The notes beneath the pieces were generated by a model that saw nothing but the letters and a program-made list of their open reading frames with translations, ran no database searches and was not told the origin of the DNA. The position numbers and the translations under genes were made by a program. Source: Nitrospira sp. (lineage in GTDB: Bacteria > Nitrospirota > Nitrospiria > Nitrospirales > Nitrospiraceae). Taken from it: a DNA stretch of 64,000 bases. The stretch lies in the NCBI GenBank assembly GCA_037045225.1, contig JBAOHZ010000009.1, positions 558,001-622,000 of the forward strand. The letters are read 5' to 3'. Below, piece after piece: positions 16,439 to 25,587 of the stretch; positions within the stretch are counted from its first letter, which is position 1, and every line of letters begins with the position of its first letter.

Positions 16439-17148
16439 GCTAACCCGGCACAATGCTTCTCAAATCGTTTCACACACACCTCCTTTAACACGGCGGGCAT
16501 GAAAGAATAGTAGCGCCCTGTTTGACGCTGCCTACGACTCGAGACATCACCTGTACGCCGCAACTCGTCCAAGGCCACTCGCGTGAGTTCCAACGCTGAT
16601 TCGGTATTGTGATGCCGCAATTGATACAGGCGCATATTTCGGCAGACCGAGACGGAGCGGATGCCAATGATCGGCCCATCATCGAGGGTTTCGTTGAGGA
16701 TATGCAACGTCGTGACAAGATTTTTGAAGTCGCTGTGGTATATCGCCCAAAGATGACTATCCAGCCCCCGGTAAAATTCAGGGTCCCCGCCGTGCAAATT
16801 CACCACTCGGGTCCCAGCGGCTCTAATCAAAGCAGACTCCGCTTTTCGAATACCGAATGCGACCGTGATGTCTGGGACAAAACGCGTTGCCGACTCGACC
16901 GCATCGGAGTCATTCACGTTTGCACACGTCGTGACCGCGGCAAAATCGCCGACCGCCGGCTTCCCCCCTTTAAACCATTCATCACGTTCGTATTGGTCAC
17001 GTAACAACTCAAACGGGTGGGCAACATCAAACGTCGGCTTGATGCCGGTGGTTTCAAGGATCACGTGCAATCGAGACACCTGAGAAACAAGTTCACGGAC
17101 AAAATATGCGTGATGCAGAGTATCCGTCGTCAGAACCAGTACCCTCAT
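16435..17148 (-). CDS. Formyltransferase family protein (sugar N-formyltransferase candidate)
   Basis: A 237-aa protein with the catalytic core of N10-formyltetrahydrofolate-dependent formyltransferases. VVNLHGGDPEFYRG near 117-130 corresponds to the N-x-H and YRG motif, and LDDGPIIG near 155-162 supplies the catalytic Asp. The length suits sugar formyltransferases such as those making formamido-sugars rather than the 310-aa Fmt for initiator tRNA, which carries an extra C-terminal domain. The ATG at 17148 overlaps the NeuB-like stop as ATGA, tying it to nonulosonate synthesis. It may N-formylate an amino sugar. Confidence 0.82.
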   Translation of the reverse strand: MRVLVLTTDTLHHAYFVRELVSQVSRLHVILETTGIKPTFDVAHPFELLRDQYERDEWFKGGKPAVGDFAAVTTCANVNDSDAVESATRFVPDITVAFGIRKAESALIRAAGTRVVNLHGGDPEFYRGLDSHLWAIYHSDFKNLVTTLHILNETLDDGPIIGIRSVSVCRNMRLYQLRHHNTESALELTRVALDELRRTGDVSSRRQRQTGRYYSFMPAVLKEVCVKRFEKHCAGLA

Positions 17149-18161
17149 CTTTCGCACACCTTGTTCCAGGTAATCTGCTCTCCGCGCCTGAGCGACTGCA
17201 CAAGGTGCTTCCCAATAAGCGCGGGCAATTCAGCAGCCTTCACCCCTGTCGCAGGACGAGCCCACATCAAATCATCTGCAGAAAGTACGGTATCCGCGGG
17301 AAGATCTCTCGCCGCGACCACGCCCTTGCGAATGACCTCACGCAAAGGCAACTCGCAGGCCTGCAACTCCTTCCCTACGCGGCCTAGACTGGCCCTTACT
17401 CTCCCGATACTGTGCACCAGTTGTTTCAAATCTTGCGGTTCAAACGAGAGCGCATGATCCCGGAATTCTCGCCCCTCCCGACGGTCGGTGAAATGGACCT
17501 CAACGAGTTGCGCGCCGATTGCCACTGCCGCAAGGACAGCTTCCGAACCAATCACATGGTTGGAATATCCCGTCGTCAGACCATACCTCTGCTTGAGGAA
17601 ATGCACGCTCGAAACATTCGCCTGCTCGATAGGAACAGGATACGCAGCAACGCAATGCATCAGAACCAGACGGTCTTTCAGCGCATCAGACCCCAATTCG
17701 TCTGTGCACCATTGCAACGCTTGATCGATCTCCTCCACCGTGCCGTTTCCAGTGGAAAGAATGACCGGTTTTCGCGTGCTCATAGCGGCTCGTATGACCG
17801 GCTCAAAGGTCAAGTCCCCACTGGCAATCTTTATTGCTGGACACCACTGGTCGAGGAAGCCGACCACGTCTTCGGTCAAAGCTGTTGAAAACAGAGGAAT
17901 GCCCAATGTTGTGGCGTGGGTTGCCAAATGAAGGTGGGCCTCCTGTGACAAATTAAACCGCGTCACCCTAGCGAGTCGATTGGGATCTGACGCGGAGGCG
18001 TAACGTTCTGGAGTGAACGTTTGTAGCTTGACGGCATCCGCCCCGGCCTGCGCGGCAAGAGTGATCAATCGTTCTGCGGCTACCGCGTCTCCTTCATGAT
18101 TGAGACCAATTTCCGCGACCACCGCAACCGTCTCATCAAGATTTTTCCCAAATAACTTCAA
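17145..18161 (-). CDS. NeuB-family nonulosonic acid synthase (SpsE-like)
   Basis: A 338-aa protein with a TIM-barrel synthase domain and a C-terminal SAF (antifreeze-like) domain. The barrel has VAEIGLNHEGD (15-25), GADAVKLQTF (39-48) and KIASGDL (about 110-116), all characteristic of NeuB/PseI/LegI. The SAF domain is near 275-338, with GVVAARDLPADTVL at its start. The reaction condenses phosphoenolpyruvate with a six-carbon amino sugar to give a nine-carbon acid. Whether the product is sialic, legionaminic, pseudaminic or another acid cannot be told from sequence alone. Confidence 0.88.
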   Translation of the reverse strand: MKLFGKNLDETVAVVAEIGLNHEGDAVAAERLITLAAQAGADAVKLQTFTPERYASASDPNRLARVTRFNLSQEAHLHLATHATTLGIPLFSTALTEDVVGFLDQWCPAIKIASGDLTFEPVIRAAMSTRKPVILSTGNGTVEEIDQALQWCTDELGSDALKDRLVLMHCVAAYPVPIEQANVSSVHFLKQRYGLTTGYSNHVIGSEAVLAAVAIGAQLVEVHFTDRREGREFRDHALSFEPQDLKQLVHSIGRVRASLGRVGKELQACELPLREVIRKGVVAARDLPADTVLSADDLMWARPATGVKAAELPALIGKHLVQSLRRGEQITWNKVCER

Positions 18162-18185
18162 CGCAGGTTACTCTCTTCGCGCGGG

Positions 18186-19223
18186 TCAACGCCGGGATGG
18201 ACGGAAATATCTCTGATGTTGGTTCGCCAGCTCCTTATACCACTGAATGTAATCGACGAACCCTTTTTCCAGTGGATACTGGGGGGAGTAGCCAAGCAAT
18301 CGCTTTGCCTTTTCAATAGAAAGGGTTCCGCGCTCAGGCATCAGCACATCACGCGGCTGGTATTTGATTTCAACATTGGGGAATTGGCCACGCACGATAT
18401 CAGCCATCTGTTTCAGTGACCGCGCCCCCCCATAGGTCAAATTAAAAATTTGGTTCCGTGCTTCGTCTTTGACAATACAGAGCACCAGACCTTGCAAGAG
18501 ATCCTGGATATATGTGAAGTCGAGGGCATCACTCCCATCCCCGTTCACGCTCAGAGGCGCCCCGCGAAGGACCGACTCAATGAATGCCTGACCAACACGA
18601 CGACTGACACAACGCTCGCCGTATAATGCGGACGGCCTGACAATCGTGTAAGAAAGGCCGAAGACCTGGCCATACGCAATAACGAGTTTCTCTCCTCCAT
18701 ATTTCAGCGCGCCATAGATCCCGAGCGGTTCACAGTGACGCTCCTCGGTCACGGCTTCCCCGTCAAAATTCCCGTACACCATCGAAGAGGAAAAATAGAT
18801 AAACTGGGCACCTAACCCCCTGGCGCAGTCGAGTGCGTTCTCCAGCGTTCGCAAGCTATGATCGAAAGTGCTGTACGGATCTTTGTTCGCGCGATTCGCG
18901 TGGGCGATCGCTGCCAACTGCACAATCGTATCCGGCTTGATTTCGTTGAGGCACCGAGACAGGACATGATAGTCCCGCGCATCGACGACATGCAGCGGGA
19001 CTTGAGCCGCTTGTAACAACTGTAGTCGCTCGTGAATAAAGTGAAGGTAGAGCGACTTATTGGCATCGTCGTGCGAATTTGAGAACGCGCCAAGATTGTT
19101 GACCTGTAGACTGTCCACCGCGTGGACATCCGCACCGAGTTTTGCAAGATTCAACGCAAGGTTATGGCCGATGAACCCAGCGCCACCGATCAGCGCAATT
19201 TTCCGTCCTTGGAGTTTGCTCAC
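18186..19223 (-). CDS. NAD-dependent epimerase/dehydratase (extended SDR)
   Basis: A 345-aa nucleotide-sugar enzyme. The NAD loop GGAGFIG is at 13-19, the serine block SSSMVYG at 145-151, and the YxxxK pair is Y170/K174 (YGALK). The sequence is closest in style to UDP-glucose 4-epimerase-like enzymes rather than to PseB. It starts with GTG, overlapping the aminotransferase stop as GTGA. It probably epimerises or dehydrates the UDP-sugar used by the adjacent aminotransferase. Confidence 0.85.
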   Translation of the reverse strand: MSKLQGRKIALIGGAGFIGHNLALNLAKLGADVHAVDSLQVNNLGAFSNSHDDANKSLYLHFIHERLQLLQAAQVPLHVVDARDYHVLSRCLNEIKPDTIVQLAAIAHANRANKDPYSTFDHSLRTLENALDCARGLGAQFIYFSSSMVYGNFDGEAVTEERHCEPLGIYGALKYGGEKLVIAYGQVFGLSYTIVRPSALYGERCVSRRVGQAFIESVLRGAPLSVNGDGSDALDFTYIQDLLQGLVLCIVKDEARNQIFNLTYGGARSLKQMADIVRGQFPNVEIKYQPRDVLMPERGTLSIEKAKRLLGYSPQYPLEKGFVDYIQWYKELANQHQRYFRPSRR

Positions 19224-20395
19224 CGTCCGGGCCCTTTCCCACTGTCAGCCTCTGCCAGGCTCTGCTTCAGCATGGCTACGACTCTGTTGACATCTTTCTC
19301 CGTCATATGCATACCGAGCGGCAGCGCGACGGACTGATCGCTAATGCGTGTCGCTTGGGGATACGCACCAGGCAGAAAGCCATACTTGTTTCGATAGTAG
19401 GTCATACGGGGAACAGGTTGCGGATAGTAGATACTGGTCCCGATTCCAGACGCATTCAGTTTCGTCACGACGTCATTCCGCCTGCCTGCATATTCTCCTT
19501 CGAATACCGCGCTCACACAATAGTGACTGGACCGTGATTCGGGCGCATCGGTGTCGATCAGACGGACTTGCGGCAGATCCCCCAAGAGTGTCCGATACTG
19601 ATTAAACAACGACGCCCGTTGCGTCAGTACGTCCGGCATTCGCCGAAGCTGGGAACGACCAAGGGCGGCCTGAATCTCACTCATCCGATAGTTCAATCCG
19701 AGGCTTGGTACATCATACATGCCCGGCACGGTTCGCTCACTGTGTGTACGGTCCACGCCGAACGCGCGCAGCCTGGCGACAGCAGAAGCAACTGCTTCAT
19801 GGCGAGTAACGAACATTCCACCTTCACCCGTAGTCATGTGCTTGACCGGATAGAATGAAAAACACCCGGCATCTCCGAACAGTGCGACATGGCGCCCTTG
19901 ATGTCGCGCGCCCAACGCAATCGCACAGTCTTCGATGATTCTCAGGCCATGCCGCTGCGCAAGATCGACGATGGGGGGCATATCACACGCAATCCCCGCA
20001 AAATGCACGACTGAGATCGCCTTCGTCCGAGGGGTCAGCGCCAAACTGATTGCCGAAGCGGTCAAATTTCCGGTCCTGGAATCGCAATCGACAAATACCG
20101 GCGTAGCTCCGACCCATTCCACCGCATGAACCGTTGCCGCATGGGTTTGTGCCGGGACGATGACCTCATCGCCTGGCCCGATACCAAAATGAAGATACGC
20201 CAGATGCAAGGCTGCCATGCAGGAACTGACCGACACACAATGGCCGCCGCCGAGAAACTCTGTGAACTCCTGCTCGAACGACTTGCACTGCGGACCATGG
20301 GTCAAGATATGCCCGTTCAACACCTCTAGAACCGCCTGTCGATCCCCATCGGTAATCCAGGGGCGGGCAAATGGAATGGGTACGCTGTCACTCAT
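19220..20395 (-). CDS. DegT/DnrJ/EryC1/StrS aminotransferase (SpsC/PseC-like)
   Basis: A 391-aa PLP-dependent sugar aminotransferase. The PLP-binding lysine is K185 in FYPVKHMTTGEGG, and D156 in EDCA is the residue that contacts the pyridine nitrogen. The N-terminal RPW and the mid-domain HFAG motif are typical. It transfers an amino group from glutamate to a keto-sugar nucleotide. With the GNAT, NeuB-like synthase and cytidylyltransferase it reproduces the SpsC-D-E-F set of Bacillus spore-coat glycan and the PseC-H-I-F set of pseudaminic acid synthesis. Confidence 0.9.
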   Translation of the reverse strand: MSDSVPIPFARPWITDGDRQAVLEVLNGHILTHGPQCKSFEQEFTEFLGGGHCVSVSSCMAALHLAYLHFGIGPGDEVIVPAQTHAATVHAVEWVGATPVFVDCDSRTGNLTASAISLALTPRTKAISVVHFAGIACDMPPIVDLAQRHGLRIIEDCAIALGARHQGRHVALFGDAGCFSFYPVKHMTTGEGGMFVTRHEAVASAVARLRAFGVDRTHSERTVPGMYDVPSLGLNYRMSEIQAALGRSQLRRMPDVLTQRASLFNQYRTLLGDLPQVRLIDTDAPESRSSHYCVSAVFEGEYAGRRNDVVTKLNASGIGTSIYYPQPVPRMTYYRNKYGFLPGAYPQATRISDQSVALPLGMHMTEKDVNRVVAMLKQSLAEADSGKGPGR

Positions 20396-20434
20396 GTCTA
20401 TCGTATCTTTCTGGTTACACCACTCGAAACATGA

Positions 20435-21115
20435 TTACGATGAGGCGCTGCTCGTCGCCAAAACCGGCGGGCTGAAGCGACGAAGTTCCTCAGTTGATAA
20501 CTGTTCAAGCCGACACAGATCTTCGATCGTATCCACAGCCAAACTGAGATCCGCGAACCTCCGATCGCCGGATTCCACATTCACAATCTGAAATCGGTCC
20601 GGGTGTCGATAGAAATATGGGGTGACATGCTCCTGGTCGTCCCGAGTGGTATCGTCCATAACGATTGACTGCAGCGCACTGACCCTGATGAGTTCCACAT
20701 TCTGCCCTTTCGGGAACGATCGGGGGAAAATGGTGGTTACCACATCCGGAACACCCTGGTTCACATGAGACAACACGAGCCGGATTAGCTCAGGAGCCAA
20801 CAATGGGCTATCGCCATTGATTCGCATGATCCAATCACAGGGATACTCCTGCGCAGAGGCGACGAAACGAGCCAGCACATTGTCCAACGGACCTCGGTAC
20901 ACATGCCTATCGAGAGATTCGATATAGCGCACAAGCGGATCATCGGAGGATTCTACACTCGTTACCACAATCACGTCCTCGGAGGGAAGCGCTTCTTCGA
21001 CGGCGCGCACGACGTGACGAATCATCGCTTCTCCGCGAAACGGAGCGAGCACCTTCCCCGGGTAACGCCTGGAGGACATTCGCGCTTGAATGAATCCCCT
21101 AATAACCGGCTTCAT
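20435..21115 (-). CDS. Cytidylyltransferase-family protein (SpsF-like)
   Basis: A 226-aa nucleotidyltransferase of the acylneuraminate cytidylyltransferase/SpsF group. The N terminus has FIQARMSSRRYPGKVL (about 8-23), the NTP-binding signature, followed by RINGDSPLL (about 98-106) and a late LAVDTIEDL. It should activate the nine-carbon acid made by the NeuB-like enzyme as a CMP-sugar. The open frame begins with GTG one codon earlier; the ATG at 21115 has AGG seven bases upstream and is preferred. Confidence 0.85.
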   Translation of the reverse strand: MKPVIRGFIQARMSSRRYPGKVLAPFRGEAMIRHVVRAVEEALPSEDVIVVTSVESSDDPLVRYIESLDRHVYRGPLDNVLARFVASAQEYPCDWIMRINGDSPLLAPELIRLVLSHVNQGVPDVVTTIFPRSFPKGQNVELIRVSALQSIVMDDTTRDDQEHVTPYFYRHPDRFQIVNVESGDRRFADLSLAVDTIEDLCRLEQLSTEELRRFSPPVLATSSASS

Positions 21116-21165
21116 CACTGGACCTGCCTTCGAAGCACACAGTCAAAGAAACTCACGTCCATCTG

Positions 21166-22116
21166 TTATGGAGGAGCGATCGACGGCACAACGACATGCC
21201 TTCTATACCACGCATACGTTTCGGTCAACCCCGCTCGTAACGACGTCGCCGGCTTCCATCCCAGCGTCTGCATCCGACTTCCATCCATCAATTTCCGCGG
21301 CATGCCATCCGGCTTGGTACGGTCCCAGTGGATTGCCCCCCGATATCCGACCACCTCGGCAATCAACGTTGCCAATTCGCCAATAGAAATTTCCTGCCCA
21401 GCTCCGACATTCATGATCTGCGCATCGGAGTAACGCTCCATCAGAAACAGGCAAGCCTCGGCGCAGTCGTCCGCATGCAGAAACTCGCGCAGCGGAGTTC
21501 CGCTCCCCCACAGGAGTGGTTCCTTCCCCTGCTCGCGCGCTTCATGGAACCGCCGCAGCAACGCCGCCAGCACATGGGAGTTCTGCAGGTCAAAGTTGTC
21601 GTTCGGACCATACAGGTTGGTGGGCATCGCCGCAATAAAATCACACCCGTATTGACGGCGATACGCCTGGCACATCTTGATGCCGGCGATCTTTGCGACG
21701 GCATACCACTCATTGGTCGGCTCCAACGGACCGGTCAGCAGGTACTCCTCCTTCATGGGCTGCAGGGAATCTCTCGGGTAGATGCAGGAGGACCCCAGGA
21801 ACAGGAGTTTCTTCACGCCCTGAACATAGGCGTGATGAATGACATTGTTCTGAATGGCCAGATTGTCATAGATGAATTCAGCGGGCAATGTGGAGTTTGC
21901 CAGAATGCCCCCCACCTTCGCCGCAGCCAAATACACGTATTCCGGCTTCGTTTCCGAAAAGAATTCGGCGACGCGCCTGTTGTCACGCAGATCCAATTCT
22001 TTACTGGTCCGGAGAAGCAGGTTGTCATATCCACGAGCCGTGAGCGCCCGCACAATCGCAGATCCCACCATCCCCCGATGCCCGGCGACATAAATGCGTG
22101 CGTGTGTGTCGATCAC
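21166..22116 (-). CDS. fcl: GDP-L-fucose synthase
   Basis: A 316-aa extended SDR that converts GDP-4-keto-6-deoxymannose to GDP-L-fucose by 3,5-epimerisation and NADPH reduction. GHRGMVGSA (about 12-20) is the diagnostic NADP-binding motif, LGSSCIYP (about 105-112) carries the serine, and WYAVAK (about 134-139) holds Y and K. The GTG start at 22116 overlaps the gmd stop as GTGA and follows a GGGGGGAG ribosome site. The frame continues to 22317 but only inside gmd. It is paired with gmd as a two-gene GDP-fucose unit. Confidence 0.93.
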   Translation of the reverse strand: MIDTHARIYVAGHRGMVGSAIVRALTARGYDNLLLRTSKELDLRDNRRVAEFFSETKPEYVYLAAAKVGGILANSTLPAEFIYDNLAIQNNVIHHAYVQGVKKLLFLGSSCIYPRDSLQPMKEEYLLTGPLEPTNEWYAVAKIAGIKMCQAYRRQYGCDFIAAMPTNLYGPNDNFDLQNSHVLAALLRRFHEAREQGKEPLLWGSGTPLREFLHADDCAEACLFLMERYSDAQIMNVGAGQEISIGELATLIAEVVGYRGAIHWDRTKPDGMPRKLMDGSRMQTLGWKPATSLRAGLTETYAWYRRHVVVPSIAPP

Positions 22117-23123
22117 TTCTCCCCCCTTGATGCGGTCCCGTGCCACTTCAGCCGTTCGGCTTCCACATCTGCATCTACCATCATGATGGCCAGTCGATGA
22201 AAATCCACCGTCGGTTTCCAGCCAAGTTGCCGCTGGGCTTTCGCCGGATCGCCGATCAGGAGATCGACCTCGGTCGGGCGGTAATACCGCGGATCGATCC
22301 TCACATACCGCTGCCAATCCAACCCCAGATGACCAAACGCCGCATCGAGAAACTCACGGACCGTGTGGGTCTCGCCTGTCGCCACGACGTAATCATCAGG
22401 CTCCTCCTGCTGCAGCATGAGCCACATCGCTTCGACATAGTCCCCGGCATAACCCCAATCCCGCTTCGCGTCCAAATTGCCGAGAAACAACTCCTGCTGG
22501 AGGCCCAGTTTGATCCGCGCTGCCGCTTTTGTGATCTTGCGTGTGACGAACGTTTCACCACGACGAGGCGATTCGTGATTGAAGAGGATACCGTTACAGG
22601 CGAAGAGACCATACGCTTCACGATAATTGACCGTAATCCAGTGCGCATAGACCTTCGCCGCACCGTACGGACTCCGAGGGTAAAACGGCGTGGTTTCTCG
22701 TTGTGGGACTTCCAGTACTTTGCCGAACATTTCACTCGATGAGGCCTGATAAAACTTCGGACGCAGCCCCGACTCACGAATCGCTTCCAGCAATCGAACC
22801 GTGCCCAAACCCGTGATTTCAGCGGTGTATTCAGGAATATCGAAACTGACCCGGACATGACTCTGTGCCCCGAGATTATAAATTTCGTCAGGCTGAACCG
22901 TTCGTATGATTGTGTTCAGCGAACTGGCGTCATTCAGGTCTCCATAGACCAGATGCAACTTGGCCCCGGAGATATGCGGATCCTGGTAAATCCCATCGAG
23001 CCGCGCCGTATTGAAGGAACTCGAGCGGCGAATGATCCCGTACACATCGTACCCCTTGGCCAAAAGAAATTCGGCCAGGTACGACCCATCTTGGCCTGTA
23101 ATACCCGTGATCAAGGCTTTCAT
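22113..23123 (-). CDS. gmd: GDP-mannose 4,6-dehydratase
   Basis: A 336-aa extended SDR producing GDP-4-keto-6-deoxymannose, the first step to GDP-fucose. TGITGQDGSYLAEF opens the protein (6-19), followed by IIRRSSSFNT, the RR motif involved in NADP binding. QASSSEMFG and SPYGAAK carry the catalytic Thr/Ser-Glu region and the Y/K pair. The ATG at 23123 matches the family start; the frame upstream to 23249 overlaps the O-antigen ligase gene end and is not used. Fcl follows with a four-base overlap. Confidence 0.94.
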   Translation of the reverse strand: MKALITGITGQDGSYLAEFLLAKGYDVYGIIRRSSSFNTARLDGIYQDPHISGAKLHLVYGDLNDASSLNTIIRTVQPDEIYNLGAQSHVRVSFDIPEYTAEITGLGTVRLLEAIRESGLRPKFYQASSSEMFGKVLEVPQRETTPFYPRSPYGAAKVYAHWITVNYREAYGLFACNGILFNHESPRRGETFVTRKITKAAARIKLGLQQELFLGNLDAKRDWGYAGDYVEAMWLMLQQEEPDDYVVATGETHTVREFLDAAFGHLGLDWQRYVRIDPRYYRPTEVDLLIGDPAKAQRQLGWKPTVDFHRLAIMMVDADVEAERLKWHGTASRGEK

Positions 23124-23220
23124 TCTCTGAACACTCCCGTTCGCCCCCTCCCCATGGGAGGCCGATGCATCCACACCACACCCGCGCACTGGAACTGGCG
23201 ACCACCCATGGCCGATAGAT

Positions 23221-24552
23221 TTATGCGATCCTGCCGAGCGACGCCACATCGTCGGACGTTGACTCGTGACGCGCCATCCGCCAACCCGGCCCCGTCACGG
23301 TGATCCCAACCGCCGCCAACAACCAGAATAGATGCGCGAGGCTACCCATAAACATATAGTCGAAGAGATTGCGCACCGCGAAGCCGATGACGGCCAATCC
23401 GATCCCCGCAGCCAGCACTGTCACTTTATCGTTCCGCCCAGCCAACCAGGGAATCGGAATGAGTCGACGCAGGAGCGCGACAAAGATCCAGATAAAGCTG
23501 AGTAACGCAGGAAGGCCGCTTCCCAACGCCACCATGAGAAACGTATTGTGCATAGCCGGGATGATACGTTCCTGCTCCGGAAGCTGAACCTGCCTCTCGG
23601 CCGAATATTCCTGAAATTTTTTGATAAACGAGTTGTTGCCATAGCCAATGCCGACCATCGGATGAGTTGACACCTCCCCCAAGCCAATGGTCCAGACCGT
23701 CAATCTCGTATCCACGGTTTTGGCAGCCACCGTATCGGTCTGGAATCCAGAGTGTGAGGCAACCACCAACCCTGCGCCAACGAGGGCCAGGAACCCCAGC
23801 ACGCCCAAGACCCAGCGCCGTCCACCGATCAGCAGCGCGAGCATCATTCCCTGGGCCACATGGCCTAGCCATCCACCGCGAGTATATGAAAAGACCTGTG
23901 CGGCTCCCGTCAGAACAAGCGCCAGGACCTGCATAGCACGAGCCCAGGCAAAATAACTCACAACCAGGAGACTGCCGGCGATCGGAAGCGCCATGACCAT
24001 ATAGGTGCTGAGCCAGTTGTAGTCGGATCCATAGCCATGAGCCCGTATAAAGCGATCTTTCCAGGTTCCCCCGTCATGCACAAACTCGACGAGTGCATAG
24101 ATGGCTAGCACCGTCCCGCCCATCACCAGCGCCCAGAGAATCTGCTGCGGCAGGTTCTCTCGTCGACAACGATCCAATACCAGCAAGGACCAATAAAACA
24201 CACCGGCCTGCGCCACGAATTTTTTCCACTCGGCAAAACTATAGGCAGGATCGGTGGCGAACGGAACGGTACAGACCACCCAGATTATGAAGAGCCACAG
24301 CGGTAGATCCAGGGGATTTCTGATCCAGGGGCTTTTCTTTTCCAACGCACACATACCCAAGCAGAGCGCGATGAGAATGATGACGATATGTTCTTGGTAG
24401 CGAAACAAGACAGGCACGAAACTCGAACAGGCAATGGCGATCATCACATACCGTTGAAATCCCCAAAAAAATGCACGCGCACGGGCCTGCTGCTCTCCTT
24501 CTTGAGCGGATTGGATGGTTGGATCGACGGGTGATGAAGTCGTAACAGTCAT
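23221..24552 (-). CDS. O-antigen ligase/polymerase family membrane protein (WaaL/Wzy-like)
   Basis: A polytopic inner-membrane protein of 443 aa with about 10-12 hydrophobic segments. A large periplasmic loop between late segments carries GIGYGNNSF and AMHNTF, where HN is a hallmark of the Wzy_C/O-antigen ligase domain. It either polymerises repeat units or ligates the polymer to the lipid A core; sequence alone does not separate the two. The ATG at 24552 is chosen; a GTG five codons upstream is possible. A promoter candidate and a short leader ORF lie upstream. Confidence 0.85.
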   Translation of the reverse strand: MTVTTSSPVDPTIQSAQEGEQQARARAFFWGFQRYVMIAIACSSFVPVLFRYQEHIVIILIALCLGMCALEKKSPWIRNPLDLPLWLFIIWVVCTVPFATDPAYSFAEWKKFVAQAGVFYWSLLVLDRCRRENLPQQILWALVMGGTVLAIYALVEFVHDGGTWKDRFIRAHGYGSDYNWLSTYMVMALPIAGSLLVVSYFAWARAMQVLALVLTGAAQVFSYTRGGWLGHVAQGMMLALLIGGRRWVLGVLGFLALVGAGLVVASHSGFQTDTVAAKTVDTRLTVWTIGLGEVSTHPMVGIGYGNNSFIKKFQEYSAERQVQLPEQERIIPAMHNTFLMVALGSGLPALLSFIWIFVALLRRLIPIPWLAGRNDKVTVLAAGIGLAVIGFAVRNLFDYMFMGSLAHLFWLLAAVGITVTGPGWRMARHESTSDDVASLGRIA

Positions 24553-24556
24553 AACA

Positions 24557-24631
24557 TCACAGATCACGTTCGACGCAGATCAACTCGAGCATTCTCACTC
24601 CGGCCACGGCATCACACCACAGATGGCGCAT
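24557..24631 (-). promoter_or_regulatory. Possible leader ORF coupled to the O-antigen ligase gene
   Basis: A 24-codon frame begins with ATG at 24631, seven bases after a strong GAGGAGG site (24639-24645), and ends with TGA at 24557. That stop is only four bases before the ligase ATG, which has no good ribosome site of its own. The peptide begins MRHLWCDAV and resembles nothing I know. Translation of this leader could load ribosomes on the ligase start by coupling. It may also be chance; the gap holds no other gene. Confidence 0.35.
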
Positions 24632-24806
24632 GACCATGCCTCCTCGAATGTGGACAGATCATCTCATCCCCGACAGGCAGTCCATCGCATGGAATATGAA
24701 TCTCCTATTCACCTATCGAGGAGGCAACTACGTGATGGGGTTACACTCACCATCGGCGCACCCCGGCGCATCACAGCGGCACGAGCTGGGGGCTCTGTGG
24801 AAGCGC

Positions 24807-24835
24807 AGTATAGAGAAAATTCTCCCCTTCCACAA
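24807..24835 (-). promoter_or_regulatory. Sigma70-like promoter for the O-antigen ligase gene, flanked by a dyad
   Basis: On the minus strand TTGTGG (24830-24835) and TATACT (24807-24812) are separated by exactly 17 bases. A perfect 8-bp inverted repeat, TGTGGAAG at 24796-24803 and CTTCCACA at 24827-24834, brackets the -10 region and overlaps the -35, as an operator would. It would start a transcript near 24800 with a leader of about 250 bases. This is the only clear signal in the gap 24553-24972, the longest in the glycan region. Confidence 0.5.
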
Positions 24836-24972
24836 GAAACACAGCGCTCGAGCCATGCTTCATCCAGGCAACGAGTCCCCTGAGGAGCCAGGACACGAGA
24901 CATGAGTGAGCGGCAGGCACAAGGGGATGGGTTCAGCGGGACTGATTCGAACGCGAGACCGAGGGAGAGGCG

Positions 24973-25587
24973 CTACGACCGATCACTGACCGCATCGTAC
25001 TGTGCAAGAAAGGCATCCAATCGATCGGACATCAACAGAGGAAGGGCTGTTTCAATTTTTTCACGCGGCCAATCCCACCAGGCGATGCGGAGCAGACTGG
25101 CAACGGTGGCTGGATCGAATCGATACCGGATCACACGTGCGGGCACACCCGCCACAATGGCATAGGGGGGAACATCCTTCGTGACCACACTCCTTGCCGC
25201 GATCACCGCACCATGTCCTATGGAGACGCCTGAGAGAATCAAGGCTTCGGTCCCGATCCACACATCGTGGCCGATACTCACATTGCCTTTCGACCGAGAG
25301 GGCATGGGAAGACCCCGGTCGTTCCCAAAGATGACTTGAAACGGAAAAGTCGAGACCCACTCGAGGTGATGCTCTTGGCTGGTAAGAATCGAGACCCCAC
25401 CGGCAATGGAACAATACCGACCAATGCGAACCGTGCTACCGTCGTCAGGCACGACAATATCCGGATGTCCATAGGTCCCCTCCCCAACTTCAAAGGCGGC
25501 ATATCGAGGATTGTGCTGCATGAACAGGGAAGAAGGCCCACTACTTTTGATACCGAACGCGACCAGCAGTCTTGACCACCACTTCAT
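24973..25587 (-). CDS. Hexapeptide-repeat acetyltransferase (CatB/XAT-like)
   Basis: A 204-aa left-handed beta-helix acyltransferase. Hexapeptide repeats run through RIGRYCSIAGGVSIL and VSIGHDVWIGTEALILSG, and the tail PPYAIVAGVPARVIRYRF is the closing segment of xenobiotic/CatB-type O-acetyltransferases. The likely catalytic histidine is in the QEHH stretch near residue 72. It probably O-acetylates a glycan sugar with acetyl-CoA. The ATG at 25587 is used; a GTG four codons upstream (25599) is equally open. About 240 bases separate it from rfbD. Confidence 0.85.
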   Translation of the reverse strand: MKWWSRLLVAFGIKSSGPSSLFMQHNPRYAAFEVGEGTYGHPDIVVPDDGSTVRIGRYCSIAGGVSILTSQEHHLEWVSTFPFQVIFGNDRGLPMPSRSKGNVSIGHDVWIGTEALILSGVSIGHGAVIAARSVVTKDVPPYAIVAGVPARVIRYRFDPATVASLLRIAWWDWPREKIETALPLLMSDRLDAFLAQYDAVSDRS

